Shown here piece by piece: positions 33,637-47,290 of a stretch of 64,000 bases of DNA. Every line of letters starts with the position of its first letter. The stretch's first letter is position 1. The notes beneath the pieces are model-generated. The model searched no databases. It was not told the DNA's origin and was given only the letters and a program-made list of their open reading frames with translations. The stretch lies in contig KV748204.1 in the NCBI GenBank assembly GCA_001692895.1, forward strand, positions 1,330,771-1,394,770, in the 5' to 3' direction. The stretch comes from Cenococcum geophilum 1.58. Lineage: Eukaryota > Ascomycota > Dothideomycetes > Gloniales > Gloniaceae. A program made the translations under genes and the position numbers.

Positions 33637-33881
33637 TGTAAGCTTTACAGTGCGAAGAATTAAATAAACGACTTGATTGTAAATGTAGCTCTAAAGCCTC
33701 TATATATACACAAAGAAGGTAGAGGTAATAAGACATAATAGGGTAATAGGTAACTGAAACGGGAACAGTAATCTGCAAGTAATATTGATCTGCAATCAAT
33801 ATATAGGGTGGCGTTAACGCTGTCTTGGAGCCTTCCAAGCGGTGATCTTATATCGCAGCACAGTGTTAGTAGTCGGTTACA
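33637..33881 (-). repeat. LTR-like repeat, minus copy
   Basis: Reverse complement relative of 21362-21596, ending GTCGGTTACA at 33881. Differences include several CpA-to-TpA changes. Flanks beyond 33881 differ from those left of 21362, which supports a true element boundary. A 110-codon minus-strand frame crossing it is accidental. Confidence 0.6.
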
Positions 33882-34264
33882 GAAAGCTATAAAGGATAAA
33901 GAGGCCCTAAACGCCCTATTTAATAAAATAGTCCAATACTTAGTTATAAATAACTATATTTTTACTATTACTAAGCTTTATATATAGTAATTAGAAGGTG
34001 AAGCCTTATAGCCGCTATAGGGGGCGAAGCTCTTAGTAATACTAGATAGCGTCTACCGTAATAAGGACCAGATTTAACGCGTTAACTTTATTAACTAAGG
34101 CCTATTTATAATTACTAGCGGCTATAATATTAAAGGGCTTAAAAGGGTAATTACTTAGTACTAGGAGACGGGCTCTAAGATACTAGGTTTAGTTAAGTCT
34201 TACCTTTAAACTACGGCTAAGTATTTATTAGGTTTATATATTGCTACTACTATATATTTTATCC
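33882..34264 (+). pseudogene. Unassigned RIP-degraded coding relic
   Basis: The plus strand reads with few stops, mostly Gln-to-stop, through segments such as KEALNALFNKIVQYL, TKLYIQQLEGEALQP and SGYNIKGLKRVITQYQETG. It looks like part of a transposon protein cut by element A's LTR at 34265. I do not recognise the family. Confidence 0.35.
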
Positions 34265-34684
34265 TGTTACGGACCTTATATCGGCAGTAGTACGACTATT
34301 AAGGATGGACACGAATGGGTTAGTTAAGATAGTACGGAAGGCGCTGGAACCGATTAAGCTATAGGATAAGGGGTAGCCGAGTTACGTAGCTAGTTACGTT
34401 ATAAGTTCGGAACGTAGGAACGTGGGAATGTAGGAACGTAACGTACTAATATACTAATGTACTAATATACTAAACCCTTTACTATAGAAAGGAGTTATAT
34501 ATTTAAAGACACACGGTCTTTATAGATAGTTTCTCTTTCTTAGTAATAAATCTTAGAAGACAATTAGAGTTAATCTATTAGGTAACTACTCCACTAGTTA
34601 TATTTACGTTATTAACTATTCTATACCTATATACCTAGCCCATTAATAAGTCTACCGTAGTATTTCCTATAAGGCTTTATTATA
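34265..34684 (+). repeat. Element A 5' LTR
   Basis: It runs from TGTTACGG to a mutated ..TTATA end (family end CCGTTACA), 420 bp. Its second half matches the LTRs of B, C and D, while its first 200 bases differ, so A is a separate subfamily. Confidence 0.8.
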
Positions 34685-37097
34685 CATTCACTACTAAGGT
34701 TATAGTAAAAGAAGTTAAATAATATACTACTAAAAGCAGTAGCTATAATGCCGTTAATAGCAGCAACTATATTGGGATTAGGTAATAACACTAGTATAGC
34801 AGATACTAACTCTTAGCTAGTTACCGTTAGATAGTTACAGGAAATAGTTAATTAATTAATAGGCAATAATAAGATACTTAAAGAAAGAATTAATAGCATT
34901 AGAGCAGCAAAGGTTAAGTTACCCTTAATTAAATAATTCTTAGGAAAGAAGTTAAATCTTAAAGAATTCCTTACATAAATACACTTTAAGGTTATATAAG
35001 AGGGAGTTAAACTAGGAACACCTATAGATTAAGTTACTTACGCAGGATTGTTCTTAATAGGGAGAGCACTTAAGTAGTTTAAGCCTTACTTAATGGAGGT
35101 ATAGGAATATAGTATAATAACTACTAACTAGGAGGTATAGTATATATTCTTAAGTTAAAATGGGTTTACGGAATACCTAATATAAATATTTAGAGACCCG
35201 GAGGCAACTACTATAGTAAAAAAAAAGCTTTAAAACCTAGTATAAAGAACTTTAGTAATTAAGTATATGATATAGTTTTAAATATTAGCAATATAGGTTA
35301 AATAGAATAATAAGGCGCTTATAGCATAGTATAAATAAGGACTTAAAGTAAAAGTCTAGGACGTAATTATCCTAATAGAAGATGCGGATACTCTTAGAGA
35401 ATTAATTAATTAAGTAATTAAGATTAATAATAGGATCTATTAAAGAGAGTAGACTAAAAAGGGTTAGAATAGAGTTTTATAGTTATATAAGGCGTAGGGT
35501 ACGTAATAATAAAGTTAAAGTTAAAAACTATAGTATAGCGCAGAGCTAATAGCCCTAAGTAATATTAAAGAAAATAAGAAATAGAATAAACGACTATAGA
35601 AACCTAAAGGATAAGGATTAAGTAATTAAAAGTCTAAGGAGTAGAGGCTAAACTAGGGATTTTAGTAGTAGAAGACGTTTAGGCGGACTTTATAGTAAGA
35701 AAAATAGTTTAAAGAAGGAGCTTATATAAATTATAGAAAATAAGGTTATTTTATTAGAGACTATAAAAGTAGGTAGAGTTACTATATANTAAAAGGAATA
35801 AGACTAGTAGACGATATATATATATAAAGGGATAATAATATACTATAAGGAACAAAAGAGTGTTTAATTAAAAGTTTTACGTTTTATTATAATAACATAT
35901 ACTAAATTTATAAGGACGCTAAGTATAGCGTAAGCTATTAGATATAGGAGCTAAAATTATTAAAGTTTAAAGGAACTAATAAACTATCTTATAGATCGGA
36001 TATTAAGGACAATAAATTTAATATAGGTAAAATATTTAGTAATAATAAGGTAATAAAGGCAGCTTATTAAAAGTATATAGACCTTAGAGATTTTATAAAA
36101 GAGGTAGAGAATAATTCCACTATAGAATAGGGAATATTAGTAGGGATTAAGACCCTATTAGATATAATATCTATTACTTTATAAGACGTAAGAGAAGTAG
36201 GGTAATAAACCACTTTAGCACTTAATAAAGGCAAAAGGCCACAGGCTTAAGATTCTTAGGAAGAGATAAGAGACAACTAAGATTCTTAAAATAAGATAAG
36301 GTAAGCTTAAGGACCTATAATAGATAATAACCAATAGAGTAGAGTAATAGCTTAGTTTAGTAATATATAAATAAGCTTGGGATAAAGTTTCCTAAAGGCA
36401 TAAGATTCTCAAGATAAGATAAGTAAGATTTAAGATTCTTAAAATAAGATAAGAACCCTATAGAAGCCTAGTTAAACTAAGGCTAGAGCTAAGCTTAAAA
36501 TAGAAGTAAGCCTAGGATTAAGAATCCTATAGAACTAAGATTTTTAAATATAAATAAAGACTATTAAACAAACCAAGGTTAAGAAGTAAGAAGACTTTAA
36601 AAATCTACTTATAAGGCAAAAAACAAAAGAAACCATAGAGGAATTTAGACAGAGAATCCTTATATAGTAGGAATAGAAACTAGATTAGAGATCTAATATA
36701 CCCGGTTATATAAGGGACAGAGCACCTATATAAAGAATTACTAATAGGCCTAGGGTAGGTACGCTAAGAGCTAAGTAGCTTACTAAACTAGAAGATAAAG
36801 AGAATCTAGAAATCCCTATTAGATTTAAAAAATAATATATAAAGGGTTATTACGATATAGTAATAAGAAGATACTACCTTATAGACAAGCTATATACACT
36901 CTAGCAGCTATACTAAAAGTAGTATAGATAGCGATATAATAACAAATAGGAAGATTTCTATATATAGTTAGATAAGCGAGTTATTTAGGACTACCCTATT
37001 ACGGAAAAAGTAATAAACTATATTAAGGGAGCCTTAATTATAATATTAAAGGATTTAAAGGAACAATTAGAGGACTAGAGAAGTAAGAGGTATATTT
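34685..37097 (+). pseudogene. Element A gag and start of pol, RIP-degraded
   Basis: Gag begins at about 34723 with ATACTACTAAAAGC, where C and D have ATGCCACCAAAAGC, so the start codon itself is mutated to ATA. The gag body (VKLPLIK.FLGKKLNLKEF, then GLFLIGRALK.F) follows the C and D copies. The zinc-knuckle region is at about 35720-35770. The sequence continues at 61018, after the B insertion. All frames are broken. Confidence 0.8.
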
Positions 37098-37102
37098 TAG
37101 TA
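37098..37102 (+). repeat. Target-site duplication of B (TAGTA), left
   Basis: TAGTA directly precedes B's LTR and recurs at 61013-61017 directly after B's other LTR. Element A sequence reads on across the two. Confidence 0.85.
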
Positions 37103-37514
37103 TATAACGGAACCTTGTAGTAGGAACTACGATAGGCTTGTTAATAGGCTAGGTGTATAAGTATTGCAAGTAAATTAACAACGTAACAACTAGTGGAGTG
37201 GTTTCCTAATAGATTAACTCTAATTGTATTCTAAGAATCACTATAAGGAAAGAACTATCTAGAGTAGGGACTATGGTCCTTTAAATACATAACTATACTC
37301 CTAGGAAACCCTTCTTATATATAAGGTACGCGTACTCTATTTACTTTATTATAGATTATATAGATTATATATAAATTATATTATATAACTTGGTTACTAT
37401 TTCTCGTTATATAGTTCTACCAGCTCTATTTTAGACTATGCCTATATTAACTAACTAGCTTCTTCTAACTCTTCTCTAAGTAGTTATAATATTATACTTA
37501 AAGCGTCCGTAATA
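37103..37514 (-). repeat. Element B 3' LTR (minus orientation)
   Basis: Runs TATAACGG...CCGTAATA, the reverse complement of the family LTR with both ends mutated by RIP. Its partner is 60594-61012. Confidence 0.85.
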
Positions 37515-40316
37515 CTATCTCCCTCCTTTTTATCTTTATTCTTAAAGATTCTAAATATCTCTAAGTTGTTAACTAGAGGTATAATATCTATTTAATTAAT
37601 TTAGTTAATATTATTACTTATTATACCTAAAGCAATTTCTCTTTCTTCTATAGTTTAACGTGCTCGCACTATTACTGCTATACTATTACTAGGTAAAATA
37701 ATACTATCTCCGTGTTCTTATTATGCGAAAGAAGGGTTAATTTGCGTTATACTAGTAAGTCCTTTATCTTAGCAACCTTCCTTTTATTTAGAGTATACTA
37801 AAGTAAATATTTATTTATTCTATAACGTTTACTTTATTTTTAACGCTAAATATACGCGTCCTATAACTCTTAATAGTCTTTAAGTTCCCTAAGTAATTTA
37901 TTATAGGGTTTTATGTTTAATCTACTGCTATAAAGCTTAATAGTAAGCTCTTAAGCGCCCTTAATAAATTGCGTTAATTATAAAAGGCGGAATAAGAGGC
38001 TGTAGCTGCTTAATAGCGTGCCCTTAAAACTTGTCTCTTAGCCTTTACTTATCTTCTGCGTCTTAAACGGGTTTATAAAAAGGTCCGTTTTAAGGAGTAG
38101 AAGCTTATAAAATAAGGTCTGCAGGAACTTAGTAACGGAAGACAAACTCCCCTATAAAGGAAATAAGTCTAAATAGCTTAGTAGCTGTTCCTCCTGGGTC
38201 CCCCTTAAGTAACTCCTTTTTTAATTCTTCTTTGTTAATATTACCTAACCTAATTTCTTCTAATACTCCTGTACCTTTCCTATAACGTTCTTTAGATTTT
38301 TTAGTGGCTCCTAGGTAGTTTTATTATTAACGTCCTTGTAATTAACGATCCTTAAAACTTGCTATTTATCTTCTTCTTATTCTTTATACGTGTCTGCTTT
38401 GTAAACTAGTAGCTTAATATTCCTATATACTGGCTCTAGCATTACAATATGCTATATAGGGTAGATTTTTATCTTAGCTAGTAGGTTTAACTTAAATATA
38501 ACTAGTAAAATCCTCTTTATAATTTTAAAAGGTCTTAGTCTAATATAGTCCAATTTCTTACTTAGTTGTTAACTCTTGAAATTTTTATATAGTAGTTATA
38601 CTTTATCTCCCTCCTTAAGATTTAGTCCCTTAGATCTCTTAGTATTATAGTACTTTTTTATTTTTTACTATACTACTTTAGCTGTTTCTGTAAGGTTCTT
38701 ATAAAGATTTATTAATATCTCTATTTTTTATTTAGCTATACTACTTATCTTTTTTACTTAATATAGCAATAACGATGTTCTTAGCTTATATCCGTAATTT
38801 GCCTTAAATAGTGACGTACCTATTCCTTTTTATGGTGTTATATTATATATAAACTATATAACTAGTAATAATAATACCCAATTATTCTGTGCGTAATTAA
38901 TATAGTATTTTAGATACTGCTCTAGTATTTAATTTAGTCTTTCCGTTTAACCATCTATCTGCGGATAATATGCGGTAGAAGTTACTGCTCTAACTCCTTA
39001 CTTTGTTAAGAATACCTCCTAAAATACTACTATAAATCTTAGATCTCTATCTAATATAATTTTACTTAGTACTCTATGTCTTATAAATACTTCTTTAATA
39101 TAGATTTTAGTAATATCTTCTACTAATATTTCTTCTGTATATGCTATAAAGTATCCCTACTTTATAAGCTTATCTACTATTACTAAGATTATGTTATAAT
39201 CTTATCCTATAATAGGATCTCTTAATTTTAGTAACTTAATAATAAAGTCCTATAATATAACCTTCTATAGTCTTTCTAGTATTTTAATAGGTTATAGCCC
39301 TTTATATAGCTTATACCTTATTAGTTTATTCCTTTAGTAATTTAGATACTCTTTAGTAACCTTTTTAGCTATCCTTTAGATTCCGTTAATAATATACTCC
39401 TCTTAAAGTCTTAATACTAATCCCATAGCTCCGTTATGTCCTTAAGTTAATCCCTTATAAAAATCTTCTATAAAGTGCTCTGCTATACTTCTTAGAATAT
39501 ACTTTACTTCTTGGTTTTTATATATATCCATTTATAGATCTTTTAGCTATGCTTTTAGAATTTTCTATACCTAAAAGCTTTCTAGTAACTTATAAATTCT
39601 ATTTAACTCGTTTTCCTAAGTTATTATAATTTTGGGATAATTATATCTAATTAACCTATTTATATCTTTTCGCAGTAAAGCCCCTAATGGCTTTTTATCA
39701 TTTTATAGTTTAGCCTTTTAACTTAACGCATTAGCTTATATATTGTCTGTACCCTTAGTATACTAAATCTTAAAATAGTATTTTGTAAGTATTTCTACCT
39801 ATTTAACCTATTTTTAGTTAAGTTTCTTTATTATTAAAAATCCTATTAGGTTTTTATAATCCGTTTTAACTATAAATAGTTTTTCTATGCCTTATAAGAA
39901 TGCTCTTTATTTTTTTAATACTGTAACTATACCTAATAACTCCTTATTATAGATATTATAGTTTAACTCTAGTAGTGTTATCTTCTGACTATAGTATGCT
40001 ACTAGGTGCCATCTATTTAGATGCTTTTATATAAAATACGCCCCTAGTATAAAGTCTAATGTATTTATTTCTACAACCGTCTTTAGACTTAGTTAATAGA
40101 TTTTAAGAACTAGCTCTTAGGTAAATAATTTCTTAACTTTCTTAAATAGTTCTTATTACTCTTTTCCCTATGCCTATAGTTCTTCTTTTTTTATTAGTTA
40201 TATAAATGGTTCTATATTCTTTAACCATTGCGCTATAAACCTTCTATAGTAATTGTAAAACCCTAGGAATAATCTTAACTGCGTAATGTTCTCTAGTTCT
40301 TACTAATTTACTATAG
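37515..40316 (-). pseudogene. Element B pol, 3' part: RT end, RNase H, integrase, chromodomain
   Basis: On the minus strand it matches C's pol from about 45060 to 47870 in order: end of RT, RNase H, zinc-binding and core integrase, chromodomain, and the C-terminal extension next to the LTR. It is cut at 40316 by element C and resumes at 48295. TAG/TAA interrupt all frames. Confidence 0.85.
40312..40316 (+). repeat. Target-site duplication of C (TATAG), left
   Basis: TATAG abuts C's 5' LTR and is repeated at 48290-48294 after the 3' LTR. Element B reads through when C and one copy are removed. Confidence 0.9.
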
Positions 40317-40736
40317 TGTTACGGACGCTTTAAGTACGATGCTACGACTACTTGGAGAGGAGTTAGAGGAAGCTAGTTGGTTAATAAGAGCACGGTCTAG
40401 GATGGAACCGATAGAACCATATAACGAGGAATGGTAGTATAAGTTATATAATATGCTACGTAAGGAACGTAGAGAACGAACGGAACTTACGTATCTTACG
40501 TACCTTACGTACATTATATATAAGAAGGATTTTATAGGAGTACGGGCGTGTTATTAAGGACCCTTAGTCCCTACCTAGATAGTTCCTTCCTTGTAGTAAT
40601 TCTCAGAATATAATTAGAGTTAATCTATTAGGTAACCACTCCACTAGTTATTATTACGTTGTTAACTTACGTATTACCTATATACCTAGCCCATTAATAG
40701 GACCTATTGTAGTACTTACTATAAGATTCCGTTACA
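40317..40736 (+). repeat. Element C 5' LTR
   Basis: 420 bp, TGTTACGG...CCGTTACA, intact inverted ends. The central part carries CTTACGTA-type short repeats not found in B or D. Confidence 0.9.
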
Positions 40737-40774
40737 CAATTACTACCTAGTTATGGTATTAAAAGTTAAATAAT

Positions 40775-42300
40775 ATGCCACCAAAAGCAGCTACCATAAC
40801 GCTATTAACGGCGGCAACTACTTTAAGGTTAGGAGGGAACACTAGTATAGCGGACACTAACTCGTAACAACCCATAACGGTTAGATAGTTACAGGAAATA
40901 ATTGACTAGTTAACGGCGAACAATGCGGCACTAAAATATAGGGTTAACAGGATAGGCGCAGTAAAGGTTAAGTTACCATTAATTAAACGATTCTTAGGAG
41001 AACGATTAAAGCTTAAGGGATTCCGTATATAAATATACTTTAAGGTAATATAGAAAGGAGCAAAGCTAGTAATACCTGTAGATCAAATAGCGTACGCAGG
41101 GCTATTCTTAATAGGAAGGGCACTTAAATAGTTTAAATCTTACCTTATAGAGATATAAGCTAATGGAATAACAACTATAAACTAAGAAGTATTGTTTATG
41201 TTCTTAAGTTAGGAGGGATTCGCGGAACGACTTATATAGATGTTTAGAGATCCGGAGGTAACAACTACGGCAGAAAGAAAGCTTTAAGATATTACGCAGC
41301 GAACCTTAGCAATTAAGTATACAATATAGTTTTAGACGCTAGTAATATAAGTTAAGTAGAATAATAAGGCGCTTATGGTATAGTATAAACAGGGACTTAA
41401 GGCTAAAGTCTAGGACGTAATTATCCTAATAGAAGATACGGAAACCCTAAGGGAGTTAATAGATTAAGCGATAAAGATTAATAATAGAATTTACTAAAGG
41501 GAGTAGACCAAGAGAGGTTAGGATAGAGTTCTATAGTTGTATAAGGCGTAGAGTACGCATTAACTAAAGCTAAGTTAGAAACTATAATATAGCGTAGAGC
41601 TAATAGACCTAAGCGGTACTAAAGAAACCTATAAAAGATAGAGTAAGAAACTATAGAAACNNAGAGGATAAGGATTAAGTAATTAAAGGTCTAAGGAGCA
41701 AAGGCCGAATTAGGGATCTTAGTAGCAGAAGATATTTAGGCGGACTCTATAGTAAGAAAGATGGTTTAAAGAGGGAGCTTATATAAATTATGGAAAACAG
41801 GGTTATTTTGCTAGAGATTATAAAGATGGTTAGAGTTACTATATAATAAAGGGAACCGGACTAGCAGATGGTATATATATATAAAGGGATGATAATGCAC
41901 TATAAGGAACAAAGGATTATTTAATTAACTATTTTACGTTTTGTTATAATAACGCGTGCTAAATTTATAAAGACGCCAAGTATGGCGTAAGCTATTAGCT
42001 ATAGGAACCTAGTTTAAAGAAACTAAGAGCTACCTAAGACTATAAAGAGTAAGATAGGCTCTATAAATGTAATAAAGATCTAACAGTAACTTTTAATACA
42101 GTATTAATAAGGCAGTATTTAGAAAGGGACTTTAGGAAAAATCTATTTAGCAATATTAAGAAAGGAGATTTTAAGACATTAGCATTAGAAGCAGAGACTG
42201 AGACCGCCATAAAGTAAGGTTTAATAACGGGCATTATAACACCGTTGGATATAGCATCTATTGCTTTATAAGACAGTAGGAAGAGTATTTTATAAAGATT
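40775..42300 (+). pseudogene. Element C gag relic
   Basis: Begins ATGCCACCAAAAGCAGC. Capsid-type stretches follow (VKLPLIKRFLGERLKLKGF, YAGLFLIGRALK). The single CCHC knuckle at about 41778-41823 reads AYINYGKQGYFARDYK. All three cysteines and the histidine have become tyrosine, each by one C-to-T or G-to-A change. Gag forms the particle and binds element RNA; this copy cannot. Confidence 0.85.
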
Positions 42301-45300
42301 AAGTAAGTAAACAACTGCTAGTGCTAATTTACCACTTAATAAAGGTAAAAGACTAAAGGCTTAAGATTCTTAAGACGAGATAAGAAATAACTAAGATTTT
42401 TAAGATAAGATAAGGTACACCTAAGGACCTATAACGGACGAAAACCGATGGAGTAGGGTAATAGCTTAGTTTAGGAATATACGAATAAGCTTGGGATAGA
42501 GTTTCCTATAGGCATTAAATTCTTAAAGTAAGATAGATAAGATTTAAGACTTTTAAGATAAGATGAGAATACTACGGACGCCTAGTTAGACTAAGGTAGG
42601 AGCTAGGCTTAAGTTAGAAGCAAGCTTAGGATTAAAGAATTTAAGGGATTAAGAATTTAGAGAATGAATAAGGATACCTATAGGTAAGAGGTAAGCGGCT
42701 TCTTTATAGATTAGAGAATCTGCGATATAAGCAGCGGTTAAACTAGAAGACAGATATATAGACCTAGAAGACTTACTAGTTAAATATAGTGTTTAGTCTA
42801 AAGATTGAAAAACTGATACTAAGATTAAGAAGTATAAAGGCTTTAAGGATCCACTTATAAGACGCGAAAAAAAGGAAACTATAGAGAAATTTAGAGCGAG
42901 AATTACCTTATAGTAAGAGCAGAAACTAGATAAGAGATCTAGTCTACTAGGTCGTATAAGGGATAGAGCACCTATATGGAGAATTACTAATAGGCTAAGA
43001 GTAGGCATACTAAGAGCTAAGTGGCTTATTAAACTGGAATAAGAAGAGGATCTAGGTATTCTAACTAGATTCGAAGAACGATATATAAAGGGCTGTTATG
43101 ACGTAGTAATAAAAAGATACTTCCTTACGGACGGAGCGTATATACTTAAGTAGCTATACTAAAAGTGGTATAGGCAGCGACATAATAATAAGTGGGAGGA
43201 TTTCTATATATAGTTAGATAAAAAAGTTATCTAGAACTACCTAATTACGGAAAAAGCTATAACTTATATTAAAGGAGCCTTAATTATAATGTTAAAAGAT
43301 CTAAAGGAGTAATTAGAGGACTAGAGAAGTAAGAAATAAATCTTAGTACTTGCGAATAAAGTTGCGATACTTAGATTAATATAAGAAAGGTTTAAACTTA
43401 AGGATAAAAATGAGCTAAGAGTTAACCTAAAACACTAAGTATATTATATACTATTATAGATAGCATGCGTAGATAATACGTGTAGTATATATGGGATACT
43501 AAAAGATAAAAATTAGAAGTATCTAATAAGAATATATTAGATAACGGATAAGGCGGAATACTAAAACGCTAAGTATATACATGGCTGGCACCTAGTAAAA
43601 GTTTAAGAATAAGGGGACTTAATACTTTAACTAGGAAGATTCCTTACGGAAGAATGCCTAGATAGACGACAATGGTAGGAATATCCAGAAAACACCTATC
43701 TATGGTATATTGAAGACAAAAAGCGAACTAAGTATTAGCTAAAAGTGGACTAAGTACGAATAAGATCTAGCAGCTAATAGTTAGGAAAAGTAGAGGCCTA
43801 CGGAACCAGAGGGAACTAGTAGTAGAGCCTTAAACCCTTAAAGGAATTTAAGGAAAATACCTAAATTTATAAGTTAAATAGTAAAATTAATAGTTTAAAG
43901 CACTAATAGATAGTAGAGTAATAAGGAACCATATTTTACTAGTAGTAGTTAAAAGAATGGGACTACCATATAGGAGAAAGGAGTACCCATACTTATTAGT
44001 AATAATTTTAAGAGATCCGATAGCCTACGGGAATGGTATTATTAATCTTAAAACAGGACCTATTTAGTTAACTATTAAAGGGAGATAAATTTAGATGTTT
44101 TTCGATATCCTACTATTAGGGAAGAACGAGGCGATACTAAGGATGCCTTAGTTACAGAAATACAATCTAAAGATTAATTGGGTTATAGGTTAGGTTAATA
44201 TTAGAGATACTTAATACTGTAAAATATAATAATAAACCAAGATAGTATAGTACTAAGTTAGAGCGACGTATAAAGAAACTAAGAAGGGGTTAGATTATGT
44301 ACTAAAGAAATACTATAAGTATGGCAAAAAACTATAGTCGCCGGAAAGTAAAAAACTGTTAGAGTATATAGTATAGGACTATAAAATAGAATTAGAACTA
44401 GGAATAAGCCTAAGGTTTTTTCTAATCTATAAGCTTACTAAAAAAGAAGGTAGAGCATTAAAAGAGTTTATCTAAGAAAATCTATAAAAGGGATATATTA
44501 GACTATTGCAGTTATTAGCGGGTTATTCGGTACTGTTTGTACTAAAGAAAAATAGTAAACTAAGGCTGTATATTAACTATAGATAGTTAAACAGCATTAC
44601 TAAAAAGAATAGGTATTCTTTACCCTTAATTAGCGAAATCTAAGATAGGATAGGCAACGTGTAAATCTTTACGAAGATAGATCTAAGATAGGCGTACCAT
44701 TAAATCAGAATTAAGGAAGGCGACAAATGGAAGGCAGCCTTTAGGTTAAAGGAAAGACTATATAAACCATTAGTTATACAATTCAGGCTTATAAACGCAC
44801 TAGCAACGTTCTAGAAGTAAATTAACAATATATTAGGAGAATACTTGGATGAATTTATTATAGTATACCTTAACAATATTATTATCTACTTAATGACTAA
44901 GGAAGAATACGGGGAATATATTAAATGGGTTTTAAAGAGACTATAAGAGGAATAGATGCTAGTAGTAATTAAGAAATATAAATTCTTTACTAGGAAGACA
45001 GATTTTGTTAAATTTATTATTAAACTAGGCTAACTTAGCATAGATCTAAAGAAGATCAAGGCTATAGTAAATTGGTAAGAACTAGAAAACGTTACGCAGT
45101 TAAGATCGTTTTTAGGGTTTTGCAATTACTATAGAAGGTTTATAGCGCAATAGTTAAAGGATATTAAGCTATTTACGCGATTAATAAAGAAAGAAGAACT
45201 ATAGGTATAGGGAAAGAAATAATAAGAACTATTTAAGGAAGTTAAAAGGTTATTTACCTAGGAGCCAGTTCTTAAAATCTATTAACTAAGACTAGAAATG

Positions 45301-47290
45301 GTTATTAAGATAAATGTATTAAACTTTGTACTAGGAGTATATTTTATATAAAAGTATCTAGACGGATAGCACCTAGTGGTATATTATAGTAGGAAGATAA
45401 TACTACTAGAACTAAACTATAACATCTATAATAAGGAGTTATTAGGTATAGTTATAGCACTAAAAAAATAGAGAGCGTTCTTGCAAGGTATAGAAAAACT
45501 ATTTATAGTTAAGACGGATTATAAAAACCTAATAGGATTCCTAATAATAAAGGAACTTAACTAAAGACAGGTTAGATGGGTAGAGATGCTTATAGAATAC
45601 CATTTTAAGATTTAGTATACTAAGGGTATAGATAATATACGAGTAGATACTTTAAGTTAAAGGGCCAAACTACAAAACGACGAGAAGCTATTAGGGGCTT
45701 TACTGCGAAAGGATATAGATGGATTAATTAGATACAATTATCCAAAGATCGCAGTAACTTAGGAAAAATTAGATAAAGTCTACAAGACACTAAAAAGCTT
45801 TTAGGTATAGAGAATTCTAAAAGCATAACTAGAAGATCTATAGTTAGATATATATAAGAACTAAGAAACGAAGTATATCCCAAGAAGCATAGTAGAGTAA
45901 TTTATAGAAGAATTCTATAAAGGACTAACTTAAGGACACAATGGAGCTATAGGCTTAGTGTCGAGACTCTAGGAGGAGTACATTATTGATAGAATCTGGA
46001 GGATAGCCAGAAAGGTCACTAGAGAGTGTTTAGATTACTAAAGGAATAAACTAACAAGGCATAAGCTATATAGAGGGCTATAACCTATTAAAATACTAAA
46101 AAGACTATAGGAGGTTTTATTATTAAGTTGCTAAAATTAAGAGATCCTATTACCGGACAAGATTATAATATAATCTTAGTAATAGTAGACAAGCTTATAA
46201 AGTGGGGATACTTTATAGCATATACAGAAGAAATATTAGCAGAAGATGTCGCTAAAATCTATATTAAAGAAGTATTTATAAGGTATAGAGTACTAAGTAA
46301 GATTATATCGGATAGAGATCCAAGATTTATAGTAGTATTTTGGGAGGTATTCTTAGTGGAGTAAGGAGTTTAAGCAGCAACTTCTACCGTATACCATCCG
46401 CAGACAAACGGTTAAATGGAAAGGTTAAATTAAACACTAGAGCAGTATCTAAGACATTATATTAATCACGTATAAAATAATTAGGTATTACTGTTACTAG
46501 TTATATAGTTTGTATATAATATAACACCATAAGAAGGAATGGATACGTTACCATTTAAGGCAAATTATGGATATAAGCTAAGAACATCGCTATCGCTATA
46601 TTAAGTAAAGAAGATAAGTAGCACAGCTAAGTAAAGGATAGAGATATTAATGAATCTTTATAAGGACCTTACGGAAATAGCTAAAGTAGTATAGTAAAGA
46701 ATAAAGAAATACTATGATACTAAGAGATCTAAGGGACTAGATCTTAAGGAGGGAGATAGAGTATAGCTACTACATAAAAATTTCAAAAGTTAATAACTAA
46801 GTAAGAAGTTAGACTACGTTAGGCTAGGACCTTTTAAAATTAGTTAGAAAATTTTACTGGTTATGTTTAAGTTAAACCTACTAGCTAAAATGAAGATCTA
46901 CTCTATATAGTATATTGCAATGCTAGAACCAGTATACGGAAATGCCGAGCTACTAGTGTATAAGGCAGATACATACCAAGGACAGGAAGAAGATAAATAG
47001 TAAGTTTTAAAGATTGTTAATTATAAGGATATTAATAATAAAACCTAGTATAAGGTTAAGTAGATAGGCTATAATAAGACTACCTAGGAACTACTAAAGA
47101 ATTTAAAGAACGCTATAGGAAAGGTATAGGAGTATCAGAAGAGAATAAGTCAGGCAATATTAAAGAAGGATTACTAAAAAATGAGTTACCTAAGGGGGAC
47201 CTAGGAAGAGCGATTGCTAAACTACTTAAAGTTATTTCCTTTACTATTAGAAGAAAATCCGTTCTTTTATTACCAAGTTCCTATAGACCT
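42300..47290 (+). pseudogene. Element C pol relic
   Basis: The protease motif at about 43900-43960 reads KALIDSRVIRNHI (DSG changed to DSR). RT (about 44440-45000) has YINYR.LNSITKKNRY, and the YLDD box is YLNN at 44866-44877. RNase H lies at about 45290-45640 and the integrase zinc finger at about 45890-46080. The core integrase (46128-46380) keeps VIVDKLIKWGYFIAYTEE and ISDRDPRFI in one 78-codon open stretch. The chromodomain (about 46980-47110) reads KVK.IGYNKTT.ELLKNLKNAI. Stops are mostly Gln or Trp codons. Confidence 0.9.

Noticed and set aside
33506..33838. 110-codon minus-strand frame
   Set aside because: It starts inside the LTR-like repeat and is hydrophobic, AT-biased chance sequence.
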